Shown here piece after piece: positions 37,001 to 51,500 of a DNA stretch of 64,000 bases (positions are counted from its first letter, which is position 1; every line of letters begins with the position of its first letter). The DNA comes from Petrolisthes cinctipes (lineage: Eukaryota > Arthropoda > Malacostraca > Decapoda > Porcellanidae): assembly GCA_033782935.1 (NCBI GenBank), contig JAWQEG010000488.1:1488001-1552000 (forward strand), read 5' to 3'. The position numbers and the translations under genes are program-made. Under the pieces are notes generated by a model. It worked only from the letters and a program-made list of their open reading frames with translations. It searched no databases and was not told where the DNA came from.

Positions 37001-38320
37001 GGGCCTGAATTTTGAAAATACTCTAACACGGAGTAGGCATGTACAGATCGCTTCTGGGACCCCAAAATATCGAATTTTCGGGTGTTTAGGGCCAGAATTT
37101 GAGATATAAACGGGTACAGAAGATGCATGCACATATCGACTTTTGGGCACCTAAAAGATCGATTTTCAGTATGTTTTTGGCCTGTATTTTGAAAATACTC
37201 TATCACGGAGTAGGCATGTACAGATACCTTCTGGGACCTCTAAATATCGAATTTTCGGGTGTTTTGGGACTGAATTTGAGATATCGATTTTTTGGCACCT
37301 AAAATGTCGATTTTTAGCATGTTTTTAGCCTATATTTTGAAAATATTCTAGCACTGTGTAGGCATGTACAGATTGCTTCTGGGACCCCAAAATATTGAAT
37401 TTTCGGGTGTTTTGAGCCTGAATTTGAGATATAAACGGGTACAGAAGATACATGCACATATTGACTTAGGGCACCAAAAATATCGATTTTCAGCATGTTT
37501 TTGGCCTGTATTTTGAAAATACTCTAACACGGAGTAGGCATGTACAGATACCTTCTGGGACCTCTAAATATCGAATTTTCGGGTGTTTTGGGACTGAATT
37601 TGAGATATCGATTTTTTTGACACCTAAAATGTCGATTTTTAGCATGTTTTTAGCCTATATTTTGAAAATATTCTAGCACTGTGTAGGCATGTACAGATTG
37701 CTTCTGGGACCCCAAAATATTGAATTTTCGGGTGTTTTGAGCCTGAATTTGAGATATAAACGGGTACAGAAAATACATGCACATATTGACTTTGGGCATC
37801 TAAAATATCGATTTTCAGCATGTTTTGGGCCTGTATTTTGAAAATACTCTAACACTGAGTAGGCATGTACAGATTGCTTCTGGGACCCCAAAATATTGAA
37901 TTTTCGGGTGTTTTGAGCCTGAATTTGAGATATAAACGGGTACTGAAGATGCATGCACATATCGACTTTTGTGCACCTAAAAGATCGATTTTCAGTATGT
38001 TTTGAGCATGTATTTTGAAAATACTCTAACACGGAGTAGGCATGTACAGATCGCTTCTGGGACCCCTAAATATCGAATTTTCGGGTGTTTTGGGACTGAA
38101 TTTGAGATATCGACTTTTTGGCACCTAAAAGATCGATTTTTAGCATGTTTTTAGCCTATATTTTGAAAATATTCTAGCACTGAGTAGGCATGTACAGATT
38201 GCTTCTGGGACCCCAAAATATTGAATTTTCGGGTGTTTTGAGCCTGAATTTGAGATATAAACGGGTACAGAAGATACATGCACATATTGACTTTGGGCAC
38301 CAAAAATATCGATTTTCAGC
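31010..38320 (-). repeat. 3655-bp tandem segmental duplication
   Basis: Copy 1 is about 31.01-34.66 kb and copy 2 about 34.67-38.32 kb, with offset 3655 bp. Shared private markers include: attgaaatttctgg near 31.09 and 34.74 kb; tgtatttttaaaatac near 31.70 and 35.36 kb; gtgttttgtgactg near 32.28 and 35.93 kb; gcatgtatagattgc near 33.21 and 36.86 kb; and gatttttttgacacc (one extra t) near 33.96 and 37.61 kb. Visible differences are few; gagcagtcatg near 32.38 kb against gagtagtcatg in copy 2 is one. The copies look like the youngest large duplication in the window. The left edge falls inside a beta A-B boundary near gcatgttttgggcctg. Confidence 0.9.
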
Positions 38321-39169
38321 ATGTTTTGGGCCTGAATTTTGAAAATACTCTATCACGGAGTAGGCATGTACAGATCGCTTCTGGGACCCCAAAATATCGA
38401 ATTTTCGGGTGTTTAGGGCCAGAATTTGAGATATAAACGGGTACAGAAGATGCATGCACATATCGACTTTTGGGCACCTAAAAGATCGATTTTCAGTATG
38501 TTTTTGGCCTGTATTTTGAAAATACTCTATCACGGAGTAGGCATGTACAGATACCTTCTGGGACCTCTAAATATCGAATTTTCGGGTGTTTTGGGACTGA
38601 ATTTGAGATATCGATTTTTTGGCACCTAAAATGTCGATTTTTAGCATGTTTTTAGCCTATATTTTGAAAATATTCTAGCACTGTGTAGGCATGTACATAT
38701 TGCTTCTGGGACCCCAAAATATTGAATTTTCGGGTGTTTTGAGCCTGAATTTGAGATATAAACGGGTACAGAAGATACATGCACATATTGACTTTGGGCA
38801 TCTAAAATATCGATTTTCAGCATGTTTTGGGCCTGTATTTTGAAAATACTCTAACACTGAGTAGGCATGTACAGATTGCTTCTGGGACCCCAAAATATTG
38901 AATTTTCGGGTGTTTTGAGCCTGAATTTGAGATATAAACGGGTACTGAAGATGCATACACATATCGACTTTTGTGCACCTAAAAGATCGATTTTTAGTAT
39001 GTTTTGAGCATGTATTTTGAAATAACTCTAACACGGAGTAGGCATGTACAGATCGCTTCTGGGACCCCTAAATATCGAATTTTCGGGTGTTTTGGGACTG
39101 AATTTGAGATATCGACTTTTTGGCACCTAAAAGATCGATTTTTAGCATGTTTTTATTCTATATTTTGAA

Positions 39170-39370
39170 AATATTCTAGCACTGAGTAGGCATGTACAGA
39201 TTGCTTCTGGGACCCCAAAATATTGAATTTTCGGGCGTTTTGAGCCTGAATTTGAGATATAAACGGGTACAGAAGATACATGCACATATTTTCTTTGGGC
39301 AACAAAAATATCGATTTTCAGCATGTTTCTGGCCAGAATTTTGAAAATACTCTAACACGGAGTAGGCATG
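39170..39370 (-). repeat. Locally diverged B monomer
   Basis: This unit carries a cluster of substitutions seen nowhere else that I noticed. Examples are ttttattctatatt in place of ttttagcctatatt just before it; cgggcgttttgag for cgggtgttttgag; atattttctttgggcaac for atattgactttgggcacc; and gtttctggccagaat for gttttgggcctgaat. That is about eight changes in one unit where neighbouring units typically show zero to two. A further change, gaaataactc for gaaaatactc, lies about 150 bp away near 39.02 kb. The unit may be an older copy that escaped homogenisation, or a low-quality patch in the assembly. Confidence 0.7.
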
Positions 39371-42300
39371 TACAGACCGCTTCTGGGACCCCAAAATATC
39401 GAATTTTCGGGTGTTTAGGGCCAGAATTTGAGATATAAACGGGTACAGAAGATGCATGCACATATCGACTTTTGTGCACCTAAAAGATCGATTTTCAGTA
39501 TGTTTTTGGCCTGTATTTTGAAAATACTCTAACACGGAGTAGGCATGTACAGATCGCTTCTGGGACCCCTAAATATCGAATTTTCGGGTGTTTTGGGACT
39601 GAATTTGAGATATCGACTTTTTGGCACCTAAAAGATCGATTTTTAGCATGTTTTTAGCCTATATTTTGAAAATATTCTAGCACTGAGTAGTCATGTACAG
39701 ATTGCTTCTGGGACCCCAAAATATTGAATTTTCGGGTGTTTTGAGCCTGAATTTGAGATATAAACGGGTACAGAAGATACATGCACATATTGACTTTGGG
39801 CACCAAAAATATCGATTTTCAGCATGTTTTGGGCCTGAATTTTGAAAATACTCTAACACGGAGTAGGCATGTACAGATACCTTCTGGGACCTCTAAATAT
39901 CGAATTTTCGGGTGTTTTGGGACTGAATTTGAGATATCGATTTTTTGACACCTAAAATGTCGATTTTTAGCATGTTTTTAGCCTATATTTTGAAAATATT
40001 CTAGCACTGTGTAGGCATGTACAGATTGCTTCTGGGACCCCAAAATATTGAATTTTCGGGTATTTTGAGCCTGAATTTGAGATATAAACGGGTACTGAAG
40101 ATGCATGCACATATCGACTTTTGTGCACCTAAAAGATCGATTTTCAGTATGTTTTGAGCATGTATTTTGAAAATACTCTAACACGGAGTAGGCATGTACA
40201 GATCGCTTCTGGGACCCCTAAATATCGAATTTTCGGGTGTTTTGGGACTGAATTTGAGATATCGACTTTTTGGCACCTAAAAGATCGATTTTTAGCATGT
40301 TTTTAGCCTATATTTTGAAAATATTCTAGCACTGAGTAGGCATGTACAGATTGCTTCTGGGACCCCAAAATATTGAATTTTCGGGTGTTTTGAGCCTGAA
40401 TTTGAGATATAAACGGGTACAGAAGATACATGCACATATTGACTTTGGGCACCAAAAATATCGATTTTCAGCATGTTTTGGGCCTGAATTTTGAAAATAC
40501 TCTAACACGGAGTAGGCATGTACAGATCGCTTCTGGGACCCCAAAATATCGAATTTTCGGGTGTTTAGGGCCAGAATTTGAGATATAAACGGGTACAGAA
40601 GATGCATGCACATATCGACTTTTGGGCACCTATAAGATCGATTTTCAGTATGTTTTTGGCCTGTATTTTGAAAATACTCTATCACGGAGTAGGCATGTAC
40701 AGATACCTTCTGGGACCTCTAAATATCGAATTTTCGGGTGTTTTGGGACTGAATTTGAGATATCGATTTTTTGGCACCTAAAATGTCGATTTTTAGCATG
40801 TTTTTAGCCTATATTTTGAAAATATTCTAGCACTGTGTAGGCATGTACAGATTGCTTCTGGGACCCCAAAATATTGAATTTTCGGGTGTTTTGAGCCTGA
40901 ATTTGAGATATAAACGGGTACAGAAGATACATGCACATATTGACTTTGGGCATTTAAAATATCGATTTTCAGCATGTTTTTGGCCTGTATTTTGAAAATA
41001 CTCTAACACTGAGTAGGCATGTCCAGATTGCTTCTGGGACCCCAAAATATTGAATTTTCGGGTGTTTTGAGCCTGAATTTAAGATATAAACGGGTACTGA
41101 AGATGCATACACATATCGACTTTTGTGCACCTAAAAGATCGATTTTTAGTATGTTTTGAGCATGTATTTTGAAAATACTCTAACACGGAGTAGGCATGTA
41201 CAGATCGCTTCTGGGACCCCTAAATATCGAATTTTCTGGTGTTTTGGGACTGAATTTGAGATATCGACTTTTTGGCACCTAAAAGATCGATATTTAGCAT
41301 GTTTTTAGCCTATATTTTGAAAATATTCTAGCACTGAGTAGTCATGTACAGATTGCTTCTGGGACCCCAAAATATTGAATTTTCGGGTGTTTTGAGCCTG
41401 AATTTGAGATATATACGGGTACAGAAGATACATGCACATATTGACTTTGGGCACCAAAAATATCGATTTTCAGCATGTTTTGGGCCTGAATTTTGAAAAT
41501 ACTCTAACACGGAGTAGGCATGTACAGATACCTTCTGGGACCTCTAAATATCGAATTTTCGGGTGTTTTGGGACTGAATTTGAGATATTGATTTTTTGAC
41601 ACCTAAAATGTCGATTTTTAGCATGTTTTTAGCCTATAATTTGAAAATATTCTAGCACTGTGTAGGCATGTACAGATTGCTTCTGGGACCCCAAAATATT
41701 GAATTTTCGGGTGTTTTGAGCCTGAATTTGAGATATAAACGGGTACAGAAGATACATGCACATATTGACTTTGGGCATTTAAAATATCGATTTTCAGCAT
41801 GTTTTTGGCCTGTATTTTGAAAATACTCTAACACTGAGTAGGCATGTACAGATTGCTTCTGGGACCCCAAAATATTGAATTTTCGGGTGTTTTGGGCCTG
41901 AATTTGAGATATAAACGGGTACTGAAGATGCATACACATATCGACTTTTGTGCACCTAAAAGATCGATTTTTAGTATTTTTTGAGCATGTATTTTGAAAA
42001 TACTCTAACACGGAGTAGGCATGTACAGATCGCTTCTGGGACCCCTAAATATCGAATTTTCGGGTGTTTTGGGACTGAATTTGAGATATCAACTTTTTGG
42101 CACCTAAAAGATCGATTTTTAGCATGTTTTTAGCCTATATTTTGAAAATATTCTAGCACTGAGTAGGCATGTACAGATTGCTTCTGGGACCCTAAAATAT
42201 TGAATTTTCGGGTGTTTTGAGCCTGAATTTGAGATATAAACGGGTACAGAAGATACATGCACATATTGACTTTGGGCACCAAAAATATCGATTTTCAGCA

Positions 42301-42514
42301 AGTTTTGGGCCTGAATTTTGAAAATACTCTAACACGGAGTAGGCATGTACAGATCGCTTCTGGGACCCCAAAATATCGAATTTTCGGGTGTTTAGGGCCA
42401 GAATTTGAGATATAAACGGGTATAGAAGATGCATGCACATATCGACTTTTGTGCACCTAAAAGATTGATTTTCAGTATGTTTTTGGCCTGTATTTTGAAA
42501 ATACTCTAACACGG

Positions 42515-42534
42515 AGTAGGCATGGGACCTCTAA
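42515..42534. repeat. 15-bp deletion marker, copy 1
   Basis: The usual + strand reading gtaggcatg, then tacagataccttctg, then ggacctc is shortened to gtaggcatgggacctc, with the join at 42524/42525. The unit-start motif is removed. The same deletion recurs at 45485/45486, 2961 bp downstream, so it was copied with the surrounding segment and not made twice. Confidence 0.9.
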
Positions 42535-45475
42535 ATATCGAATTTTCGGGTGTTTTGGGACTGAATTTGAGATATCGATTTTTTGACACCTACAATGTCG
42601 ATTTTTAGCATGTTTTTAGCCTATATTTTGAAAATATTCTAGCACTGTGTAGGCATGTACAGATTGCTTCTGGGACCCCAAAATATTGAATTTTCGGGTG
42701 TTTTGAGCCTGAATTTGAGATATAAACGGGTACAGAAAATACATGCACATATTGACTTTGGGCATCTAAAATATCGATTTTCAGCATGTTTTGGGCCTGT
42801 ATTTTGAAAATACTCTAACACTGAGTAGGCATGTACAGATTGCTTCTGGGACCCCAAAATATTGAATTTTCGGGTGTTTTGAGCCTGAATTTGAGATATA
42901 AACGGGTACTGAAGATGCATGCACATATCGACTTTTGTGCACCTAAAAGATCGATTTTCAGTATGTTTTGAGCATGTATTTTGAAAATACTCTAACACGG
43001 AGTAGGCATGTACAGATCGCTTCTAGGACCCCTTAATATCGAATTTTCGGGTGTTTTGGGACTGAATTTGAGATATCGACTTTTTGGCACCTAAAAGATC
43101 GATTTTTAGCATGTTTTTAGCCTATATTTTGAAAATATTCTAGCACTGAGTAGGCATGTACAGATTGCTTCTGGGACCCCAAAATATTGAATTTTCGGAT
43201 GTTTTGAGCCTGAATTTGAGATATAAACGGGTACAGAAGATACATGCACATATTGACTTTGGGCATCTAAAATATCGATTTTCAGCATGTTTTGGGCCTG
43301 TATTTTGAAAATACACTAACACTGAGTAGGCATGTACAGATTGCTTCTGGGACCCCAAAATATCGAATTTTCGGGTGTTTTGGGACTGAATTTGAGATAT
43401 CGACTTTTTGGCACCTAAAAGATCGATTTTTAGCATGTTTTTAGCCTATATTTTGAAAATATTCTAGCACTGTGTAGGCATGTACAGATTGCTTCTGGGA
43501 CCCCAAAATATTGAATTTTCGGGTGTTTTGAGCCTGAATTTGAGATATAAACGGGTACAGAAGATACATGCACATATTGACTTTGGGCATCTAAAATATA
43601 GATTTTCAGTATGTTTTGGGCCTGTATTTTGAAAATACTCTAACACTGAGTAGGCATGTACAGATTGCTTCTGGGACCCCAAAATATTGAATTTTCGGGT
43701 GTTTTGAGCCTGAATTTGAGGTATAAACGGGTACTGAAGATGCATGCACATATCGACTTTTGTGCACCTAAAAGATCGATTTTCAGTATGTTTTGAGCAT
43801 GAATTTTGAAAATACTCTAACACGGAGTAGGCATGTACAGATCGCTTCTGGGACCCCTAAATATCGAATTTTCGGGTGTTTTGGGACTGAATTTGAGATA
43901 TCGACTTTTTGGCACCTAAAAGATCGATTTTTAGCATGTTTTTAGCCTATATTTTGAAAATATTCTAGCACTGAGTAGGCATGTACAGATTGCTTCTGGG
44001 ACCACAAAATATTGAATTTTCGGGTTTTTGAGCCTGAATTTGAGATATAAACGGGTACAGAAGATACATGCACATATTGACTTTGGGCACCAAAAATATC
44101 GATTTTCAGCATGTTTTGGGCCTGAATTTTGAAAATACTCTAACACGGAGTAGGCATGTACAGATCGCTTCTGGGACCCCAAAATATCGAATTTTCGGGT
44201 GTTTAGGGCCAGAATTTGAGATATAAACGGGTACAGAAGATGCATGCACATATCGACTTTTGGGCACCTATAAGATCGATTTTCAGTATGTTTTTGGCCT
44301 GTATTTTGAAAATACTCTATCACGGAGTAGGCATGTACAGATACCTTCTGGGACCTCTAAATATCGAATTTTCGGGTGTTTTGAGACTGAATTTCAGATA
44401 TCGATTTTTTGGCACCTAAAATGTCGATTTTTAGCATGTTTTTAGCCTATATTTTGAAAATATTCTAGCACTGTGTAGGCATGTACAGATTGCTTCTGGG
44501 ACCCCAAAATATTGAATTTTCGGGTGTTTTGAGCCTGAATTTGAGATATAAACGGGTACAGAAAATACATGCACATATTGACTTTGGGCATCTAAAATAT
44601 CGATTTTCAGCATGTTTTGGGCCTGTATTTTGAAAATACTCTAAAACTGAGTAGGCATGTACAGATTGCTTCTGGGACCCCAAAATATTGAATTTTCGGG
44701 TGTTTTGAGCCTGAATTTGAGATATAAACGGGTACTGAAGATACATGCACATATCGACTTTTGTGCACCTAAAAGATCGATTTTCAGTATGTTTTGAGCA
44801 TGTATTTTGAAAATACTCTAACACGGAGTAGGCATGTACAGATCGCTTCTAGGACCCCTTAATATCGAATTTTCGGGTGTTTTGGGACTGAATTTGAGAT
44901 ATCGACTTTTTGGCACCTAAAAGATCGATTTTTAGCATGTTTTTAGCCTATATTTTGAAAATATTCTAGCACTGAGTAGGCATGTACAGATTGCTTCTGG
45001 GACCCCAAAATATTGAATTTTCGGATGTTTTGAGCCTGAATTTGAGATATAAACGGGTACAGAAGATACATGCACATATTGACTTTGGGCATCTAAAATA
45101 TCGATTTTCAGCATGTTTTGGGCCTGTATTTTGAAAATACTCTAACACTGAGTAGGCATGTACAGATTGCTTCTGGGACCCCAGAATATCGAATTTTCGG
45201 GTGTTTTGGGACTGAATTTGAGATATCGACTTTTTGGCACCTAAAAGATCGATTTTTAGCATGTTTTTAGCCTATATTTTGAAAATATTCTAGCACTGAG
45301 TAGGCATGTACAGATTGCTTCTGGGACCCCAATATATTGAATTTTCGGGTGTTTTGAGCCTGAATTTGAGATATAAACGGGTACAGAAGATGCATGCACA
45401 TATCGACTTTTGTGCACATAAAAGATCGATTTTCAGTATGTTTTTGGCCTGTATTTTGAAAATACTCTAACACGG

Positions 45476-45495
45476 AGTAGGCATGGGACCTCTAA
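45476..45495. repeat. 15-bp deletion marker, copy 2
   Basis: Same 15-base loss as at 42524/42525, joining gtaggcatg to ggacctctaaat. It also sits beside the same C-type variant acacctacaatgtcg (for acacctaaaatgtcg) as the first copy (near 42.59 and 45.55 kb), which confirms common descent of the two segments. Confidence 0.9.
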
Positions 45496-48400
45496 ATATC
45501 GAATTTTCGGGTGTTTTGGGACTGAATTTGAGATATCGATTTTTTGACACCTACAATGTCGATTTTTAGCATGTTTTTAGCCTATATTTTGAAAATATTC
45601 TAGCACTGTGTAGGCATGTACAGATTGCTTCTGGGACCCCAAAATATTGAATTTTCGGGTGTTTTGAGCCTGAATTTGAGATATAAACGGGTACAGAAAA
45701 TACATGCACATATTGACTTTGGGCATCTAAAATATCGATTTTCAGCATGTTTTGGGCCTGTATTTTGAAAATACTCTAACACTGAGTAGGCATGTACAGA
45801 TTGCTTCTGGGACCCCAAAATATTGAATTTTTCGGGTGTTTTGAGCCTGAATTTGAGATATAAACGGGTACTGAAGATGCATGCACATATCGACTTTTGT
45901 GCACCTAAAAGATCGATTTTCAGTATGTTTTGAGCATGTATTTTGAAAATACTCTAACACGGAGTAGGCATGTACAGATCGCTTCTAGGACCCCTTAATA
46001 TCGAATTTTCGGGTGTTTTGGGACTGAATTTGAGATATCGACTTTTTGGCACCTAAAAGATCGATTTTTAGCATGTTTTTAGCCTATATTTTGAAAATAT
46101 TCTAGCACTGAGTAGGCATGTACAGATTGCTTCTGGGACCCCAAAATATTGAATTTTCGGATGTTTTGAGCCTGAATTTGAGATATAAACGGGTACAGAA
46201 GATACATGCACATATTGACTTTGGGCATCTAAAATATCGATTTTCAGCATGTTTTGGGCCTGTATTTTGAAAATACACTAACACTGAGTAGGCATGTACA
46301 GATTGCTTCTGGGACCCCAAAATATCGAATTTTCGGGTGTTTTGGGACTGAATTTGAGATATCGACTTTTTGGCACCTAAAAGATCGATTTTTAGCATGT
46401 TTTTAGCCTATATTTTGAAAATATTCTAGCACTGTGTAGGCATGTACAGATTGCTTCTGGGACCCCAAAATATTGAATTTTCGGGTGTTTTGAGCCTGAA
46501 TTTGAGATATAAACGGGTACAGAAGATACATGCACATATTGACTTTGGGCATCTAAAATATCGATTTTCAGTATGTTTTGGGCCTGTATTTTGAAAATAC
46601 TCTAACACTGAGTAGGCATGTACAGATTGCTTCTGGGACCCCAAAATATTGAATTTTCGGGTGTTTTGAGCCTGAATTTGAGGTATAAACGGGTACTGAA
46701 GATGCATGCACATATCGACTTTTGTGCACCTAAAAGATCGATTTTCAGTATGTTTTGAGCATGAATTTTGAAAATACTCTAACACGGAGTAGGCATGTAC
46801 AGATCGCTTCTGGGACCCCTAAATATCGAATTTTCGGGTGTTTTGGGACTGAATTTGAGATATCGACTTTTTGGCACCTAAAAGATCGATTTTTAGCATG
46901 TTTTTAGCCTATATTTTGAAAATATTCTAGCACTGAGTAGGCATGTACAGATTGCTTCTGGGACCCCAAAATATTGAATTTTCGGGTGTTTTGAGCCTGA
47001 ATTTGAGATATAAACGGGTACAGAAGATACATGCACATATTGACTTTGGGCACCAAAAATATCGATTTTCAGCATGTTTTGGGCCTGAATTTTGAAAATA
47101 CTCTAACACGGAGTAGGCATGTACAGATCGCTTGTGGGACCACAAAATATCGAATTTTCGGGTGTTTAGGGCCAGAATTTGAGATATAAACGGGTACAGA
47201 AGATGCATGCACATATCGACTTTTGGGCACCTATAAGATCGATTTTCAGTATGTTTTTGGCCTGTATTTTGAAAATACTCTATCACGGAGTAGGCATGTA
47301 CAGATACCTTCTGGGACCTCTAAATATCGAATTTTCGGGTGTTTTGAGACTGAATTTCAGATATCGATTTTTTGGCACCTAAAATGTCGATTTTTAGCAT
47401 GTTTTTAGCCTATATTTTGAAAATATTCTAGCACTGTGTAGGCATGTACAGATTGCTTCTGGGACCCCAAAATATTGAATTTTCGGGTGTTTTGAGCCTG
47501 AATTTGAGATATAAACGGGTACAGAAAATTCATGCACATATTGACTTTGGGCATCTAAAATATCGATTTTCAGCATGTTTTGGGCCTGTATTTTGAAAAT
47601 ACTCTAACACTGAGTAGGCATGTACAGATTGCTTCTGGGACCCCAAAATATTGAATTTTCGGGTGTTTTGAGCCTGAATTTGAGATATAAACGGGTACTG
47701 AAGATACATGCACATATCGACTTTTGTGCACCTAAAAGATCGATTTTCAGTATGTTTTGAGCATGTATTTTGAAAATACTCTAACACGGAGTAGGCATGT
47801 ACAGATCGCTTCTAGGACCCCTTAATATCGAATTTTCGGGTGTTTTGGGACTGAATTTGAGATATCGACTTTTTGGCACCTAAAAGATCGATTTTTAGCA
47901 TGTTTTTAGCCTATATTTTGAAAATATTCTAGCACTGAGTAGGCATGTACAGATTGCTTCTGGGACCCCAAAATATTGAATTTTCGGATGTTTTGAGCAT
48001 GAATTTGAGATATAAACGGGTACAGAAGATACATGCACATATTGACTTTGGGCATCTAAAATATCGATTTTCAGCATGTTTTGGGCCTGTATTTTGAAAA
48101 TACTCTAACACTGAGTAGGCATGTACAGATTGCTTCTGGGACCCCAGAATATCGAATTTTCGGGTGTTTTGGGACTGAATTTGATATATCGACGTTTTGG
48201 CACCTAAAAGATCGATTTTTAGCATGTTTTTAGCCTATATTTTGAAAATATTCTAGCACTGAGTAGGCATGTACAGATTGCTTCTGGGACCCCAATATAT
48301 TGAATTTTCGGGTGTTTTGAGCCTGAATTTGAGATATAAACGGGTACAGAAGATGCATGCACATATCGACTTTTGTGCACCTAAAATATCGATTTTCAGT

Positions 48401-48577
48401 ATGTTTTGAGCATGTATTTTGAAAATACTCTAACACAGAGTAGGCATGTACAGATCGCTTCTGGGACCCCTAAATATCGAATTTTCGGGTGTTTTGGGAC
48501 TGAATTTGAGATATCGACTTTTTGGCACCTAAAAGATCGATTTTTAGCATGTTTTAAGCCTATATTTTGAAAATATT

Positions 48578-51500
48578 CTAGCACTGAGTAGGCATGTACA
48601 GATTGCTTCTGGGACCCCAAAATATTGAATTTTCGGGTGTTTTGAGCCTGAATTTGAGATATAAACGGGTACAGAAGATACATGCACATATTGACTTTGG
48701 GCACCAAAAATATCGATTTTCAGCATGTTTTGGGCCTGAATTTTGAAAATGCTCTAACACGGAGTAGGCATGTACAGATCGCTTCTGGGACCCCAAAATA
48801 TCGAATTTTCGGGTGTTTAGGGCCAGAATTTGAGATATAAACGGGTACAGAAGATGCATGCACATATCGACTTTTGGGCACCTAAAAGATCGATTTTCAG
48901 TATGTTTTTGGCCTGTATTTTGAAAATACTCTAACATGGAGTAGGCATGTACAGATACCTTCTGGGACCTCTAAATATCGAATTTTCGGGTGTTTTGGAA
49001 CTGAATTTGAGATATCGATTTTTTGGCACCTAAAATGTCGATTTTTAGCATGTTTTTAGCCTATATTTTGAAAATATTCTAGCACTGTGTAGGCATGTAC
49101 AGATTGCTTCTGGGACCCCAAAATATTGAATTTTCGGGTGTTTTGAGCCTGAATTTGAGATATAAACGGGTACAGAAGATACATGCACATATTGACTTTG
49201 GGCATCTAAAATATCGATTTTCAGCATGTTTTGGGCCTGTATTTTGAAAATACTCTAACACTGAGTAGGCATGTACAGATTGCTTCTGGGACCCCAAAAT
49301 ATTGAATTTTCGGGTGTTTTGAGCCTGAATTTGAGATATAAACGGGTACTGAAGATGCATGCAGATATCGACTTTTGTGCACCTAAAAGATTGATTTTCA
49401 GTATGTTTTGAGCATGTATTTTGAAAATACTCTAACACGGAGTAGGCATGTACAGATCGCTTCTGGAACCCCTAAATATCGAATTTTCGGGTGTTTTGGG
49501 ACTGAATTTGAGATATCGACTTTTTGGCACCTAAAAGATCGATTTTTAGCATATTTTTAGCCTATATTTTGAAAATATTCTAGCACTGAGTAGGCATGTA
49601 CAGATTGCTTCTGGGACCCCAAAATATTGAATTTTCGGGTGTTTTGAGCCTGAATTTGAGATATAAACGGGTTCTGAAGATGCATACACATATCGACTTT
49701 TGTGCACCTGAAAGATCGATTTTCAGTATGTTTTGAGCATGTATTTTGAAAATACTCTAACACGGAGTAGGCATGTACAGATACCTTCTGGGACCTCTAA
49801 ATATCGAATTTTCGGGTGTTTTGGGACTGAATTTGAGATATCGATTTTTTGGAACCTTAAATGTCGATTTTTAGCATGTTTTTAGCCTATATTTTGAAAA
49901 TATTCTAGCACTGTGTAGGCATGTACAGATTGCTTCTGGGACCCCAAAATATTGAATTTTCGGGTGTTTTGAGCCTGAATTTGAGATATAAACGGGTACT
50001 GAAGATGCATGCACATATCGACTTATGTGCACCTAAAAGATCGATTTTCAGTATGTTTTGAGCATGTATTTTGAAAATACTCTAACACGGAGTAGGCATG
50101 TACAGATCGCTTCTGGGACCCCTAAATATCGAATTTTCGGGTGTTTTGGGACTGAATTTGAGATATCGATTTTTTGACACCTAAAATGTCGATTTTTAGC
50201 ATGTTTTTAGCCTATATTTTGAAAATATTCTAGCACTGAGTAGGCATGTACAGATTGCTTCTGGGACCCCAAAATATTGAATTTTCGGGTGTTTTGAGCC
50301 TGAATTTGAGATATAAACGGGTACAGAAAATACATGCACATATTGACTTTGGGCATCTAAAATATCGATTTTCAGCATGTTTTGGGCCTGTAATTTGAAA
50401 ATACTCTAACACTGAGTAGGCATGTACAGATTGCTTCTGGGACCCCAAAATATTGAATTTTCGGGTGTTTTGAGCCTGAATTTGAGATATAAACGGGTAC
50501 TGAAGATGCATGCACATATCGACTTTTGTGCACCTAAAAGATCGATTTTCAGTATGTTTTGAGCATGTATTTTGAAAATACTCTAACACGGAGTAGGAAT
50601 GTACAGATCGCTTCTGGGACCCCTAAATATCGAATTTTCGGGTGTTTTGGGACTGAATTTGAGATATCGACTTTTTGGCACCTAAAAGATCGATTTTTAG
50701 CATGTTTTTAGCCTATATTTTGAAAATATTCTAGCACTGAGTAGGCATGTACAGATCGCTTCTGGGACCCCAAAATATCGAATTTTCGGGTGTTTAGGGC
50801 CAGAATTTGAGATATAAACGGGTACAGAAGATGCATGCGCATATCGACTTTTGGGCACCTAAAAGATCGATTTTCAGTATGTTTTTGGCCTGTATTTTGA
50901 AAATACTCTAACACGGAGTAGGCATGTACAGATACGTTCTGGGACCTCTAAATATCGAATTTTCGGGTGTTTTGGGACTGAATTTGAGATATCGATTTTT
51001 TGGCACCTAAAATGTCGATTTTTAGCATGTTTTTAGCCTATATTTTGAAAATATTCTAGCACTGTGTAGGCATGTACAGATTGCTTCTGGGACCCCAAAA
51101 TATTGAATTTTCGGGTGTTTTGAGCCTGAATTTGAGATATAAACGGGTACAGAAAATACATGCACATATTGACTTTGGGCATCTAAAATATCGATTTTCA
51201 GCATGTTTTGGGCCTGTATTTTGAAAATACTCTAACACTGAGTAGGCATGTACAGATTGCTTCTAGGACCCCAAAATATTGAATTTTCGGGTGTTTTGAG
51301 CCTGAATTTGAGATATAAACGGGTACTGAAGATGCATGCACATATCGACTTTTGTGCACCTAAAAGATCGATTTTCAGTTTGTTTTGAGCATGTATTTTG
51401 AAAATACTCTAACACGGAGTAGGCATGTACAGATCGCTTCTGGGACCCCTAAATATCGAATTTTCGGGTGTTTTGGGACTGAATTTGAGATATCGACTTT

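Larger units (their letters stand above)
42470..48390 (-). repeat. ~2962-bp tandem segmental duplication
   Basis: Copy 1 is about 42.47-45.43 kb and copy 2 about 45.43-48.39 kb. The offset drifts from 2961 to 2963 through single-base indels (an extra t in aatttttcggg near 45.83 kb; a lost base in cgggtttttgagcc near 44.02 kb). Shared private markers are: the 15-bp deletion (42524/42525 and 45485/45486); cttctaggaccccttaat near 43.02, 44.85, 45.98 and 47.81 kb; atttgaggtataaac near 43.72 and 46.68 kb; gagcatgaattttg near 43.80 and 46.76 kb; and ctgaatttcagatatcg near 44.39 and 47.35 kb. Confidence 0.88.
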
